Translations under genes and position numbers: made by a program
NCBI GenBank assembly: GCA_964533705.1
Contig: CAZHMN010000002.1
Coordinates: forward strand, 28,608 to 92,607
Source: CAZHMN01 sp964533705
GTDB lineage: Bacteria > Electryoneota > B3-LCP
Length of the DNA stretch: 64,000 nt
Direction of reading: 5' to 3'
In this document: one piece after another, positions 27,579 through 35,963 of the stretch
Layout of the letters: every line of letters begins with the position of its first letter
How positions within the stretch are numbered: the first letter of the stretch is position 1
The notes under the pieces: model-generated
The model's database searches: none
The model's input: the letters and a program-made list of their open reading frames with translations, nothing else
Told to the model about the DNA's origin: nothing

Positions 27579-28579
27579 AAAGAGCGTTTCTCGTACCTTT
27601 AGTTACGCTGAGTTTACTGTATAGCGCCGTAACGGCGTCAGCTTTTGATAAGGTTGGAACCACAGCGGCGCAATTTCTGCAGATCGGAGTGGGTGCTCGG
27701 TTGACCGGACTGGGAGGCGCGGGCATCGCCACAGTTGACGGCCCCGACGCTCTCTATTGGAATCCCGGCCGAATCGCTGAGATGCGCGGCTTCGCTCTGA
27801 ACGGCTATTACGCCGACTGGATCGCGGATCTGCGGCACCAGTTCATCGGCATGACCGCGCCTGTGGGGATTTCAGGGGCGGTCGGCTTTTTCGCCATCAC
27901 TTTGGGCGGTGACGAATTTGAACAGACCACCCTGACCTTTCAAGAAGGTAACGGTGTCATGGTGGAGTATCGCGATATGGCTCTGGGAGCTTCTTACGCC
28001 CATCTGCTGACCGACCGTTTCAGTGTCGGTGGGACGATCAAGTACATCCACCAGAAGTTGTTCCACGAGACAGCTTCCACAGTGGCCATTGATCTGGGCA
28101 CTCACCTCAAGACCGATCTGCCCGGCTTTTCCATCGGCATGGCCATGACCAATCTGGGCGGTGAAATGAAGTTGGAAGGCCGTGACCTGCTGAGCAGCGG
28201 AGTGGACGAAACTGCAACAGAATACCAGGTTTCTTCCTGGCCCCTGCCCTTGACCTTCCAGGTGGGGATTGCCTGGGAGTTCTGGGGTGAAGGGGATGCT
28301 GTTTTGAAGAACGATGACATGGGGGCGCTAATCGTTTTAGACGGGCAACACATCAACGAAGGATTGACGCGGATGCGATCCGGCTTTGAATACAATTTAC
28401 GCGAGACGGTTTTTTTGCGTCTCGGACGGGTTTTCGAGCATGACACCGAGACCTGGTCTTTCGGAGCAGGCCTAAGAGTGCCAATAACTTCCTACCTAAT
28501 TGATGCCAATTTCGCACTGGCTGACCTGGGCGACCTCGACGCGGTGCACCGCATTTCACTCCAGATCTCTCGCCGCTAA
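27575..28579 (+). CDS. PorV/PorQ-family (UPF0164) outer-membrane protein
   Basis: A 334-residue outer-membrane beta-barrel protein. After the signal peptide (LVPLVTLSLLYSAVTASA), the family hallmark is the N-terminal block AAQFLQIGVGARLTGLGGAG followed by DALYWNPGRIAE. This is the PorV/PorQ (UPF0164) pattern; PorV shuttles T9SS cargo from the translocon to the attachment complex. The protein ends in alternating hydrophobic strands and a basic C-terminus. Its ATG overlaps the stop of the preceding gene (ATGA), so translation is probably coupled. It closes the operon, with a terminator 45 bases downstream. A general FadL-like transport role is the alternative, but six T9SS-type cargo genes in the window favour the secretion role. 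Confidence 0.88.
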   Translation: MKRAFLVPLVTLSLLYSAVTASAFDKVGTTAAQFLQIGVGARLTGLGGAGIATVDGPDALYWNPGRIAEMRGFALNGYYADWIADLRHQFIGMTAPVGISGAVGFFAITLGGDEFEQTTLTFQEGNGVMVEYRDMALGASYAHLLTDRFSVGGTIKYIHQKLFHETASTVAIDLGTHLKTDLPGFSIGMAMTNLGGEMKLEGRDLLSSGVDETATEYQVSSWPLPLTFQVGIAWEFWGEGDAVLKNDDMGALIVLDGQHINEGLTRMRSGFEYNLRETVFLRLGRVFEHDTETWSFGAGLRVPITSYLIDANFALADLGDLDAVHRISLQISRR

Positions 28580-28623
28580 ATTCATGCGGGTTGAGTATTA
28601 ACCTGCATTCATTCTATATAAAA

Positions 28624-28655
28624 TTAAAAGCGACCCAGACGGGCCGCTTTTAGTT
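28624..28655. terminator. Bidirectional terminator between porV-like gene and DUF362 gene
   Basis: TAAAAGCG (28625-28632) pairs with CGCTTTTA (28645-28652), with CCC/GGG pairing inside. It serves both convergent genes. Confidence 0.8.
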
Positions 28656-28678
28656 TAAGTTAAACAGCTTGAAAGCCG

Positions 28679-29587
28679 CTATGCTTTAAGCCTTTGAATG
28701 TCCATTTTGTTCAGATTCATCTCACCCAATCCCATTTCCGCGGCATAACGGATGTGTGGGATGTCTGCAGGTTCGTGCTTGAACATGGTCGCTGCATAAG
28801 CGTCCGCTGCTACGAGGTCGGCGGAAGCGATAATGGTCTTGGCTTCGCGCACCGAACCCGGCCCGGCAGGCCCATTGTTAAGCAGCATGCGGGTGGCGTC
28901 TATGATCGTCAAATCAGGCTTGCGCACGGTTACCAGATCGGCGATGGTCTGGTGGAGATCGGTGGTGTGCATGATCTGGCGATCCCAGTTCAATCCCATG
29001 TAATTCTTCATCCCCAGAGTCAATCGCGAGCCGCCGTGATGTTTCGCCACCGGAATATTGATGAAAACGTCGCAATCCAGCAGTTCATTGACGACCATGG
29101 TGTCCCGCAGGAGCAAACCCAGAGGCAGATTCACCCGGCGGTACATGCTGACCTCATTGACGACTTTCCAGGTGCCGCCATTGGCTTCAAACGCCTTACC
29201 GATGCCGTTTTCTTCTGTTGCTCTACGATCGTCATGCATGGCGGCTGTAATCTGCGAAGCACCCGCCTTGCTGCATAACCTCACCACCTCAGAAACGACG
29301 TCAGGATTGGTATTCACGGCAAATTCCGGACTCTGCGGAGTGATGCTGTTGGGTTTAATGAAAACCCGGTCTCCCGGTTTGACGAACTTGTCTATGCCTC
29401 CCAGAGCGGCTATGACTTTCCTGACGTTTTCTGCGGGAGACGCCCCGGTAGCAACCATAATCAATGGCATCCCGGACGTGGAAATCCCCGCTTGCGCGGC
29501 CCATGAAAACAGCGGTGAGGCAACCAGCGATGCCGTAGAAACGGCTCCCAGACCGCTCAGTAAAAATTCTCTGCGAGTGATAGCCAT
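28679..29587 (-). CDS. DUF362 domain protein with Tat signal
   Basis: A 302-residue protein with a twin-arginine signal (TRREFL at residues 4-9, then a hydrophobic stretch to about 32). The rest is a DUF362 domain: VFIKPNSITPQSPEF, LCSKAGASQITAAMHDDRR, INIPVAKHHGGSRLTLGMKN and LTIIDATRMLLNNGP. DUF362 proteins are often found fused to ferredoxin domains, but no Fe-S motif is present here; their activity is not defined. Tat export suggests that it folds, perhaps with a cofactor, before reaching the periplasm. AGGAGG lies 4-5 bases before the ATG. It follows the TPR gene on the same strand by 33 bases, so the two are probably one transcript. Confidence 0.85.
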   Translation of the reverse strand: MAITRREFLLSGLGAVSTASLVASPLFSWAAQAGISTSGMPLIMVATGASPAENVRKVIAALGGIDKFVKPGDRVFIKPNSITPQSPEFAVNTNPDVVSEVVRLCSKAGASQITAAMHDDRRATEENGIGKAFEANGGTWKVVNEVSMYRRVNLPLGLLLRDTMVVNELLDCDVFINIPVAKHHGGSRLTLGMKNYMGLNWDRQIMHTTDLHQTIADLVTVRKPDLTIIDATRMLLNNGPAGPGSVREAKTIIASADLVAADAYAATMFKHEPADIPHIRYAAEMGLGEMNLNKMDIQRLKA

Positions 29588-29620
29588 ATATCCTCCTGAG
29601 GTCTCATCTTCAAATTATAA

Positions 29621-31177
29621 TTATCGACTGCTCAGTGAATCGATTCGCGCCAGCGCTTGAGCGCTCTGGAAGCCTGCGGGATCGCGCTCCAAATACATTC
29701 TATAATACTCGAGCGCTCTTTCGGTATTGTCCATTCTGCTGTACACCTCCCCCAGCATAAAATAGGGATTGGTGAAATTCGGATTGATTTCAATGGCTTT
29801 CAGGTACTCAGCGATGGACTCTTCGAGTTTTCCCATGTTCATCAGACATTCGGCATAGCTGTCATGGGAATTGGGATTGTCGGGTTCGAGTTCCCGATAC
29901 TTTTCGAAGCATTTCAGGGCTTCATCCATCTCTCCCATTCCCATATAGGCATATCCGATGCGGTTATACAGGTTTCCGTCGTCGGGGTGATTCTGAAGGT
30001 AGCGCTCAAAGCTCTCGATGCCTTCCTTAGATCTGCCGGTGTTGACGTACACATATCCCAGTCCCATATAAGCGATGTCCGAAGTGGTGTCCTCTGTGGC
30101 TTTTAGGAAATGCTGCTCCGCCAGAGGCATGAAGCGGTTTCGGAGCAAGTTGAAGCCAAGTTCGATGTGCGTACTGTAGTCTTGAGGATCATATTCCAGA
30201 CGATCCTCCATTCTGACAATGTCTTCGTAAAGCTCAATTCGCCGCTCGACGCTGTTCGCCCTCACTCCTTTGGGATATTTGTCCAGATAATCCCGCATCT
30301 CTTCCAGAGCGGCACTAAAATCTCCCGTCAAATAGAGATCGGCGTTGATTAGGCCATATTCAGCGTTCTCACCCAGGGAATTCCCCGCGTATTTTACGGC
30401 GATTTCATCCAGGATGTCACGCGCCTCTGAGTACTGCATCCGGCGGAACATCGGTTCGACTTGAGCCATCTTCTCGAGGTCATCCCAGGGGAAATCCAGA
30501 AATTCATCAACCATTTCCCGTTCATCTCGCATCGCTTGTGCGCTCCAGCGTGAATAAGGATAAGCATACATCAGCTCGGCCAGCGTATTGGCGGCCTCTT
30601 CGCGGCGACCGACGGTCTTCAGGACTTGAGCCAGGTTGTAGCGAGCTTGGGCGGCTCCCTCCCCCGATGGAATGTAACCGGTGATGTCCCTGTAAACTTC
30701 GATGGTTTTGGCTGGATCATCCATTTTCGCGAGGTGCATCTGACATGTCTGCACCATTTCGCTGATCCAGACTTCAGGCATTTCGTATCCGTTACCTGCG
30801 GCGTGCTTCAAGCCCAGGCGATAGTAATCAAGGGCTTGCGGAAGATCGTTCAAAGCCAACGATATTTCAGCCAAGCGGCGATAGCCTTCAGCCGCCCATT
30901 TCGTATCAGGATATTTGCTCACCAACTCCAGGAATCCTCCCTTAGCGGCTGGGAGATCCTCGACTTCAACCATGTTAATACTGGCTGCGTTAAAAAGTGC
31001 TACGGGAGCCCGTTCGTCCTTGGCGTTGGCTTCAGCGAATTTCAGGTATCCTTTTACGGCGGCCTCGTAGTTACCGCGCCGGAAATGATCCATGGCGTCT
31101 TGAAAGAGGTCACCCGCCACGGACACGGAAGCCACGAATGCCAGGAGCAGAAGTATCGTGATCAATCTACGGTTCAT
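29621..31177 (-). CDS. Exported TPR-repeat protein
   Basis: A 518-residue protein with a cleavable signal (MNRRLITILLLLAFVASVSVA) and about ten tetratricopeptide repeats over the remainder, for example DHFRRGNYEAAVKGYLKFAE, EEANTLAELMYAYPYS and the canonical C-terminal set PDNPNSHDSYAECLMNMGKL, ESIAEYLKAIEINPNFTNPY and YSRMDNTERALEYYRMYLER. The first half resembles the BamD/YbgF-like periplasmic TPR arrangement. It is likely periplasmic and a scaffold for protein contacts; no enzyme motif is seen. GAGGG lies 4-5 bases before the ATG. The DUF362 gene follows 33 bases downstream. Confidence 0.85.
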   Translation of the reverse strand: MNRRLITILLLLAFVASVSVAGDLFQDAMDHFRRGNYEAAVKGYLKFAEANAKDERAPVALFNAASINMVEVEDLPAAKGGFLELVSKYPDTKWAAEGYRRLAEISLALNDLPQALDYYRLGLKHAAGNGYEMPEVWISEMVQTCQMHLAKMDDPAKTIEVYRDITGYIPSGEGAAQARYNLAQVLKTVGRREEAANTLAELMYAYPYSRWSAQAMRDEREMVDEFLDFPWDDLEKMAQVEPMFRRMQYSEARDILDEIAVKYAGNSLGENAEYGLINADLYLTGDFSAALEEMRDYLDKYPKGVRANSVERRIELYEDIVRMEDRLEYDPQDYSTHIELGFNLLRNRFMPLAEQHFLKATEDTTSDIAYMGLGYVYVNTGRSKEGIESFERYLQNHPDDGNLYNRIGYAYMGMGEMDEALKCFEKYRELEPDNPNSHDSYAECLMNMGKLEESIAEYLKAIEINPNFTNPYFMLGEVYSRMDNTERALEYYRMYLERDPAGFQSAQALARIDSLSSR

Positions 31178-31234
31178 GGAACCCTCGATTTGTTTAATTG
31201 TCTATCGAGAAAGTAATGCTAATCTGATCTAATC

Positions 31235-31295
31235 GGGGCAAAAAATATGCCCCCCTTGGATACCTATATACTTCCAAGTAGATACTCAAGGAGGG
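31235..31295 (+). promoter_or_regulatory. Mutually exclusive hairpins covering a ribosome-binding site
   Basis: GGGGCA (31235-31240) can pair with TGCCCC (31248-31253); CTTGGA (31255-31260) can pair with TCCAAG (31273-31278); and CCCCCTTG (31251-31258) can pair with CAAGGAGGG (31287-31295, one bulged A). The last pairing hides the AAGGAGG ribosome site of the small ORF at 31300, while the first two prevent it. The pairings are visible; a switching function is inference. Confidence 0.35.
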
Positions 31296-31299
31296 AGAA

Positions 31300-31389
31300 A
31301 TGGTGCAGCACAATAACGCTCTCGTGAAATTATATCGTATCACATCAGTACATGTTCGAACCATTTTGTGTGAGTTCAAGGATCCGTAA
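31300..31389 (+). CDS. Possible 29-residue small protein or leader peptide
   Basis: ATG at 31300 preceded by AAGGAGG (31288-31294) at 5-base spacing, one of the best ribosome sites in the window, and ending TAA at 31387-31389. The peptide starts MVQHNNALVKLYRI and ends CEFKDP; it has no signal peptide, membrane segment or recognised motif. It lies upstream of the hflK promoter, so it would need its own transcript. It could be a real microprotein, a leader peptide or chance. Confidence 0.3.
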   Translation: MVQHNNALVKLYRITSVHVRTILCEFKDP

Positions 31390-31424
31390 AAATTGGTTTC
31401 TATGGAAATCAGGTCATATCTTTC

Positions 31425-31453
31425 TTGACAATCTGATTCTTATGGCCGATATT
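31425..31453 (+). promoter_or_regulatory. Sigma-70-type promoter for hflK-hflC
   Basis: TTGACA (31425-31430), 17-base spacer, GATATT (31448-31453); about 150 bases of leader before the hflK ATG. Confidence 0.6.
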
Positions 31454-31608
31454 GGAAGAAACCATTCTGTGACGACCGCGCGTGTTTTAAGCGACGCTTG
31501 CACGGGGCCCACTCGTCATATGCTTTTTCGGCAATTGGGCGGTAAGATAATCATGAAAAGCCCAAGAAGTCAACATGAATATGCAATATCACATAAAAGG
31601 AGGAGCCT

Positions 31609-32655
31609 ATGGATAAGTCTTTTGAAGACCTTCTGAGCGGCCGATTTTTCGATGATCTGAAAGCGAAGTTCAAAGGCAAAGGTCAGGGGCGTCTCTGGGT
31701 CTACATCATTGGCGCAATTGCCGTCATCTGGCTGCTAAGCGGCATCTACATCGTCAGCCCCGGCCAGATGGGCGTGGTGCGGCGCTTCGGCAAAATGACG
31801 GCAACTGCCGGCCCCGGCCCCCACTGGCACATTCCCCGGCCGTTTGAGAAAGTCAACGTTGTCAAGGTCGAAGAGATCCGCAGCATGGAACTGGGATTTC
31901 GAACCGTCTATGCCGGCCCGCCCACCAGAACCAAGCCCTACCCGGTGGAATCGCTGATGATCACCGGTGACGAGAACCTGGTCAAGATTTTAGTTGTGGT
32001 TCAATATCGCATCAGCAACCTGCCGAATTATCTCTTTAAGGTGTGGGATCCTGAGGGAAGCGCCGACCGGAGAACCCTTCGAGACGCGGCCGAGTCGGCC
32101 TTGCGCGGGGTAGCCGGCAGTATGAAAATTGACGACATCTTGACCGTTGGGAGAGCGAAAGTGCAGGAGGATACTAAGATCCACCTTCAGCAGTTGATGG
32201 ATTTATATGAGACCGGCCTGCTCATAACGGCGGTGAAGCTTCAAGCGGTAGATCCCCCCGAACAAGTGCAGGCCGCGTTTAAAGATGTGGTCAGCGCCAA
32301 GGAAGATCGCGAACGAATCATCAACGAGGCGCAGGCTTACAAGGAAGATCTCCTGCCCAAGGCGCGGGGCGAAGCCGAGCAGATGATACGTGCCGCCGAG
32401 GCTTACAAGGAAACCCGCGTACGTGAGGCCGAGGGAGACGCCGCTCGATTTCTATCCATGCTGAAGGAATACAGGTCGGCGAAAGAGGTTACCCGCCGCC
32501 GCCTCTACCTGGAAACGATCCAGGAGGTATTGACCAAAGTCAATAAGGTCGTCGTCTCCAGAGAGATTGCAGGCAAAACCCTACCAGTGTTACCATTAGG
32601 CGATCTTGGATCAACGCTTCCCTTAGCTGAATCGGGGAAAGGAGGCCAACCATGA
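31609..32655 (+). CDS. hflK: HflK-like SPFH/band-7 membrane protein
   Basis: A 348-residue inner-membrane protein with a short cytoplasmic N-terminus, one membrane segment (about 28-50, LWVYIIGAIAVIWLLSGIYI) and a periplasmic SPFH domain beginning IVSPGQMGVVRRFGKMT. HflK with HflC forms a large dome around the FtsH protease and regulates its access to membrane substrates. Typical HflK elements include LMITGDENLVKILVVVQYRI, LRDAAESALRGVAG, the coiled region RINEAQAYKEDLLPKARGEA and RLYLETIQEVL. AGGAGG lies 6 bases before the ATG. The stop overlaps the hflC start (ATGA). It lacks the glycine-rich N-terminal extension of the E. coli protein. ftsH is not in the window. Confidence 0.9.
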   Translation: MDKSFEDLLSGRFFDDLKAKFKGKGQGRLWVYIIGAIAVIWLLSGIYIVSPGQMGVVRRFGKMTATAGPGPHWHIPRPFEKVNVVKVEEIRSMELGFRTVYAGPPTRTKPYPVESLMITGDENLVKILVVVQYRISNLPNYLFKVWDPEGSADRRTLRDAAESALRGVAGSMKIDDILTVGRAKVQEDTKIHLQQLMDLYETGLLITAVKLQAVDPPEQVQAAFKDVVSAKEDRERIINEAQAYKEDLLPKARGEAEQMIRAAEAYKETRVREAEGDAARFLSMLKEYRSAKEVTRRRLYLETIQEVLTKVNKVVVSREIAGKTLPVLPLGDLGSTLPLAESGKGGQP

Positions 32656-33515
32656 AAAGGACCGTGCTTTGGGGAATTGTAGCCCTTGTTGCCCTCATCC
32701 TGCTGACGGATGGATTTTTCACAGTTGATGAGACCGAACAGGTCATCGTCATCCAACTGGGGCGCTTCATCCGAGAGGTGCGAGATCCCGGCCTCCACCT
32801 AAAAATCCCCTTCATCCAGTCCGTAACGCGTTACGAAAAGAGGCTGTTGCGTTATGACGCGCCGCAGGCTGAGTTCTTAACAAAAGATAAGAAAGCCCTG
32901 GTGGTGGATGCCTACGCGAGATTTAGAATAGTCGATGCGCGCAAGTTCTACGAGACTTTAAGAGACATGGCAAGAGCCAACGCTCGTCTGGACGCTATCA
33001 TCTCCTCCACCCTGCGCGAAGCTGTGGCTTCCCACGATCAATCGGATATCATCACCGAAAAGCGGGAACCCATTATGGAGGATGTCCATCAATCCACAAA
33101 GAAGAAGGGCGAAGAGTTCGGCATCGAAATCATAGACGTGCGCATCAAGAGGACCGATTTTCCGCCCGAGATCGCTGCAAGCATCTACGCCAGAATGCAA
33201 GCTGAGCGCCATCGCATCGCCAAGCGTTATCGTTCCGAAGGGGAAGAGGAACAGATAAAGATCAAGGCGGAGACCGACAAGAATAAGGCCATTATCTTGG
33301 CTGAGGCGAAACGGCAGAGCGAAATAATTCGCGGCGAGGGCGATGCACTTTCCATCAAGATCAACGCGGCTGCCTTTCGACGAGACCCTGAATTCTACGC
33401 CTTCCTGCGCACTCTTGAGGTTTACAAGGAATCATTAAACGAAGGAACCACACTGGTCCTATCCGCGAATTCCGAGCTGTTCAACTATTTGGAAAGCGCC
33501 AAGTCGGGGCGGTAA
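32652..33515 (+). CDS. hflC: HflC-like SPFH/band-7 membrane protein
   Basis: A 287-residue partner of the upstream HflK-like protein. A single N-terminal membrane segment (about 4-24, VLWGIVALVALILLTDGFFT) leads into the SPFH domain: VDETEQVIVIQLGRFIREV, GLHLKIPFIQSVTRYEKRLL, KDKKALVVDAYARFRI and the HflC-type GIEIIDVRIKRTDFPPEI. The C-terminal helix contains AEAKRQSEIIRGEGDA and ends in FYAFLRTLEVYKESL. It is expected to assemble with HflK around FtsH in the inner membrane. Its ATG overlaps the hflK stop, so translation is coupled, and a terminator follows directly. Confidence 0.92.
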   Translation: MKRTVLWGIVALVALILLTDGFFTVDETEQVIVIQLGRFIREVRDPGLHLKIPFIQSVTRYEKRLLRYDAPQAEFLTKDKKALVVDAYARFRIVDARKFYETLRDMARANARLDAIISSTLREAVASHDQSDIITEKREPIMEDVHQSTKKKGEEFGIEIIDVRIKRTDFPPEIAASIYARMQAERHRIAKRYRSEGEEEQIKIKAETDKNKAIILAEAKRQSEIIRGEGDALSIKINAAAFRRDPEFYAFLRTLEVYKESLNEGTTLVLSANSELFNYLESAKSGR

Positions 33516-33537
33516 ATAGTTGAAATCCTCAAATCTG

Positions 33538-33571
33538 AGCGGGTGAGCTTAACAGCTTCACCCGCTTTTTG
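33538..33571 (+). terminator. Rho-independent terminator after hflC
   Basis: AGCGGGTGA (33538-33546) pairs with TCACCCGCT, with additional GCT/AGC pairing inside, followed by TTTTT. Confidence 0.9.
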
Positions 33572-33635
33572 TTAAATATACCGTTCCAGCGCGCGATCTG
33601 GAGCTCGCCCATTATTTTTACTGACAGAATATTCC

Positions 33636-33664
33636 TTGACATCGTGCGGATAATTCAGTATTTT
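33636..33664 (+). promoter_or_regulatory. Sigma-70-type promoter for the RdhA-like gene
   Basis: TTGACA (33636-33641), 17-base spacer, TATTTT (33659-33664), about 43 bases before the ATG. Confidence 0.7.
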
Positions 33665-33707
33665 AAGCGCAATTTAGAAGGCAACCATCTATCTTGGGCC
33701 AGCGGCA

Positions 33708-34814
33708 ATGATGCAGCGATTTGACGAAAGGAATAACGTCTTCGCCCGGCGCGATCTGGTGCCCGGCAGTGAAGAATACGATGAATTCTATGAGCGTCAT
33801 CCTGAATGGCGCGAAATAGACGATGAAATTCGCAGTCGCCGGGAGCTGGGAACTTACATGAGTCGGGCGGATATGGGGCTTTACGAAGCCCCTGCCTGGT
33901 TGATGCGCCGCCTCGGTGCTCCGGACTGCGTTGACGGCACACCTGCGCCGAAACAGGTTGCATTGACTCCGGAGAGGGCGACTTTGAAGATTAAAACTCT
34001 CGCTCGCAGACTCGGTGCAGACCTGGTCGGCGTCAGTCTCATGAATCCGGCCTATGCTTACAGCCATCGCGGCCGGTCAACTTACCCGCAGGAACCCTGG
34101 GGATCGCCGATTGAGGTCAGTCACAAATATTCCATCAGTATGGGGTTTCGGGAGGACGTTCAGATGATCCGTACGGCTCCCCAGTCCGCTGAACTGGTTG
34201 AGACCGCTTTGATTTATTATCGTTCGGCTGCGGCCGCCGTTATTTTAGCTGAGTATATCAGATCTTTGGGTTATCCCGCCAGAGCGCATCATTTTCGCAA
34301 CTATCAGGTGTTATCGGTTCCCTTAGCTGTCGATGCCGGCCTGGGCGAATTGGGTCGCTGCGGCTTTCTGTTGACCATAGAGATGGGCAATTGCCTGCGT
34401 CTTTCCACTGTAACGACCGATCTGCCGTTGATTTGCGATGAGCCCGTAGATATTGGCATTCAGGACTTTTGCAATCGCTGTAAATTGTGCGCGGAAGCCT
34501 GTCCGTCCGAGGCGATACCTTCGGGGGATAAAGTTGAGGTGCGCGGGGTTCTAAAATGGCAAATCAATGACGTCACATGCTATAAATATTGGACCAAGGT
34601 CGGGACTGATTGCGGCATGTGCATCGCTTCCTGCCCCTGGTCCCAGCCGGATAACTGGATGCACCGAACGGCGGCCTCCTGGGCCTCAAAATCACAACTG
34701 GCGAGGATCATTTTATTATGGCTATACCCCATCCTCTACGGGAAGTACAAACCCCGACAGCTCCCCGATTGGCTCGATCCCAAGTTCAGGAACAATAGTG
34801 TGGAAGTTGGATAA
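33708..34814 (+). CDS. Reductive-dehalogenase-like (RdhA/QueG superfamily) Fe-S protein, no Tat signal
   Basis: A 368-residue protein with the layout of the reductive dehalogenase catalytic domain: an N-terminal cobalamin-binding-type region (ARRLGADLVGVSLMNPAYAY; YSISMGFREDVQMIRTAP; AEYIRSLGYPARAHHF; VDAGLGELGRCGFLLT) and two 4Fe-4S sites. The first is Cx2Cx2Cx3CP (Cys255, 258, 261, 265); the second is Cx10Cx2Cx3CP (Cys291, 302, 305, 309), which is the RdhA pattern. There is no Tat signal, and no rdhB-like membrane anchor lies nearby, so it is probably cytoplasmic and not respiratory. Epoxyqueuosine reductase (QueG) is a relative with similar chemistry, but its order of elements fits less well. 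The substrate is unknown. Confidence 0.7.
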   Translation: MMQRFDERNNVFARRDLVPGSEEYDEFYERHPEWREIDDEIRSRRELGTYMSRADMGLYEAPAWLMRRLGAPDCVDGTPAPKQVALTPERATLKIKTLARRLGADLVGVSLMNPAYAYSHRGRSTYPQEPWGSPIEVSHKYSISMGFREDVQMIRTAPQSAELVETALIYYRSAAAAVILAEYIRSLGYPARAHHFRNYQVLSVPLAVDAGLGELGRCGFLLTIEMGNCLRLSTVTTDLPLICDEPVDIGIQDFCNRCKLCAEACPSEAIPSGDKVEVRGVLKWQINDVTCYKYWTKVGTDCGMCIASCPWSQPDNWMHRTAASWASKSQLARIILLWLYPILYGKYKPRQLPDWLDPKFRNNSVEVG

Positions 34815-35063
34815 CTAATATGATTGGACAGAAATCACGACCTACCCAGACTATTCATTTAAAGGGCCTTCCCGATATTTTGACTTTCATTTTTAGAAAT
34901 TCGCCATTAAATCAGCGTTTTTGATCTGCGAAGGAACTCTCTGGTACTTAAAATGTAGAAATGAGAAAGTTATTCTGCGAAATTCGGGCAACCATTCACC
35001 ATTATGTTTAACTCTTCGATGGAACTTTCATAACCCACAACCATTACCTCTACAGGAGCTTCC

Positions 35064-35963
35064 ATGCCAGCTAAAATCATTGACGGCAAGGCGATCTCGC
35101 AGCAAATCAAGGATGAGGTCTTCCAAAAAACTGAGCAGCTAAAGCAGCGAGGCATTACTCCCGGTCTGGGTTTCATCCTCGTGGGAGATAATCCGGCTTC
35201 GCATATTTACGTGCGCATGAAGGGCAAAGCCTGCGAAGAGGTCGGATTCTACTCGCTGACGGAAAAACTTCCTGCGGACACAACCCAGGAAACACTACTG
35301 AAGATGGTGCACCGATTCAACCTCGATCCAGACATCAATGGATTTCTTGTGCAACTCCCGCTACCCAAGCATCTGAACGAAGATGAAGTCATTGAAACGG
35401 TTGATCCCGACAAGGACGTGGACTGCTTCAATCCCTACAATGTGGGCCGACTGCCGTCGGGGCAGGAAGCGTTTGCTCCTTGCACACCGGCCGGCGTGGT
35501 GGAACTCCTACTGCGCAGCGGATATGATCCTTCCGGAAAGCATGTGGTGATCGTCGGTCGAAGTTCTATCGTCGGTCGTCCTCTGGCAACGCTCCTGTCG
35601 CGCAAAGGTCGGGGAGGCAACGCCACCGTTACGCTGTGTCACTCGAAAACTCCAAAACTCGAGCGATTCACCAAGCAGGCCGATATACTGATCGCCGCTA
35701 TCGGCTCACCGGAATTAATCACCGGAAAAATGCTAAAAAGCGGCTGCATCGTCATTGACGTCGGCCAAAATCGCGTTGACGTCCCCAAAGACGAGAATCC
35801 GAAGGGGTACAAATTGGTCGGTGACGTGCACTTCTCATCGGCCGAAAAAGTGGCTAAAGCGATCACACCTGTGCCCGGCGGGGTCGGCCCTATGACGATT
35901 GCGATGCTCTTGCTGAACACACTGCGCGCCACTGAACGTCGAGTAAAACACTTGAAATTATGA
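35064..35963 (+). CDS. folD: Bifunctional methylenetetrahydrofolate dehydrogenase/cyclohydrolase
   Basis: A 299-residue FolD, interconverting 5,10-methylene-THF and 10-formyl-THF with NADP. Visible signatures are YVRMKGKACEEVG with the catalytic Lys of the YxxxK motif, GFLVQLPLPKHLNEDEV, the PCTPAGVVELL segment, the nucleotide-binding VVIVGRSSIVGRPLATLL and the closing TPVPGGVGPMTIAMLL. Length and order are standard. GGAG lies 6 bases before the ATG. The 245 bases upstream contain a TTGACT at 34880 but no well-spaced -10, so the promoter is not defined. Unusually, its stop overlaps the start of a lipoprotein gene that leads into the CHAT operon, so this housekeeping gene may share a transcript with it. 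Confidence 0.96.
   Translation: MPAKIIDGKAISQQIKDEVFQKTEQLKQRGITPGLGFILVGDNPASHIYVRMKGKACEEVGFYSLTEKLPADTTQETLLKMVHRFNLDPDINGFLVQLPLPKHLNEDEVIETVDPDKDVDCFNPYNVGRLPSGQEAFAPCTPAGVVELLLRSGYDPSGKHVVIVGRSSIVGRPLATLLSRKGRGGNATVTLCHSKTPKLERFTKQADILIAAIGSPELITGKMLKSGCIVIDVGQNRVDVPKDENPKGYKLVGDVHFSSAEKVAKAITPVPGGVGPMTIAMLLLNTLRATERRVKHLKL

Larger units (their letters stand above)
31178..31608. other. Intergenic region with leader-like structures, before hflK
   Basis: About 430 bases between the divergent TPR and hflK genes. It contains overlapping inverted repeats at 31235-31295, a possible 29-codon ORF (31300-31389) with a strong ribosome site, and the hflK promoter (31425-31453). A weak TTGTCT-N16-TAATCT at 31198-31225 could start a plus-strand transcript just before the hairpins. 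No clear promoter for the minus-strand TPR gene was found. Confidence 0.6.

Noticed and set aside
28694..29278. 194-codon plus-strand frame opposite the DUF362 gene
   Set aside because: Antisense to a well-supported Tat-exported DUF362 protein; no domain or ribosome site.
31352..31636. 94-codon plus-strand frame overlapping the hflK start
   Set aside because: No ribosome site, overlaps the promoter and the hflK start in another frame.
34819..35063. Riboswitch or promoter upstream of folD
   Set aside because: Only a TTGACT at 34880 without a properly spaced -10 and no conserved structure could be seen.
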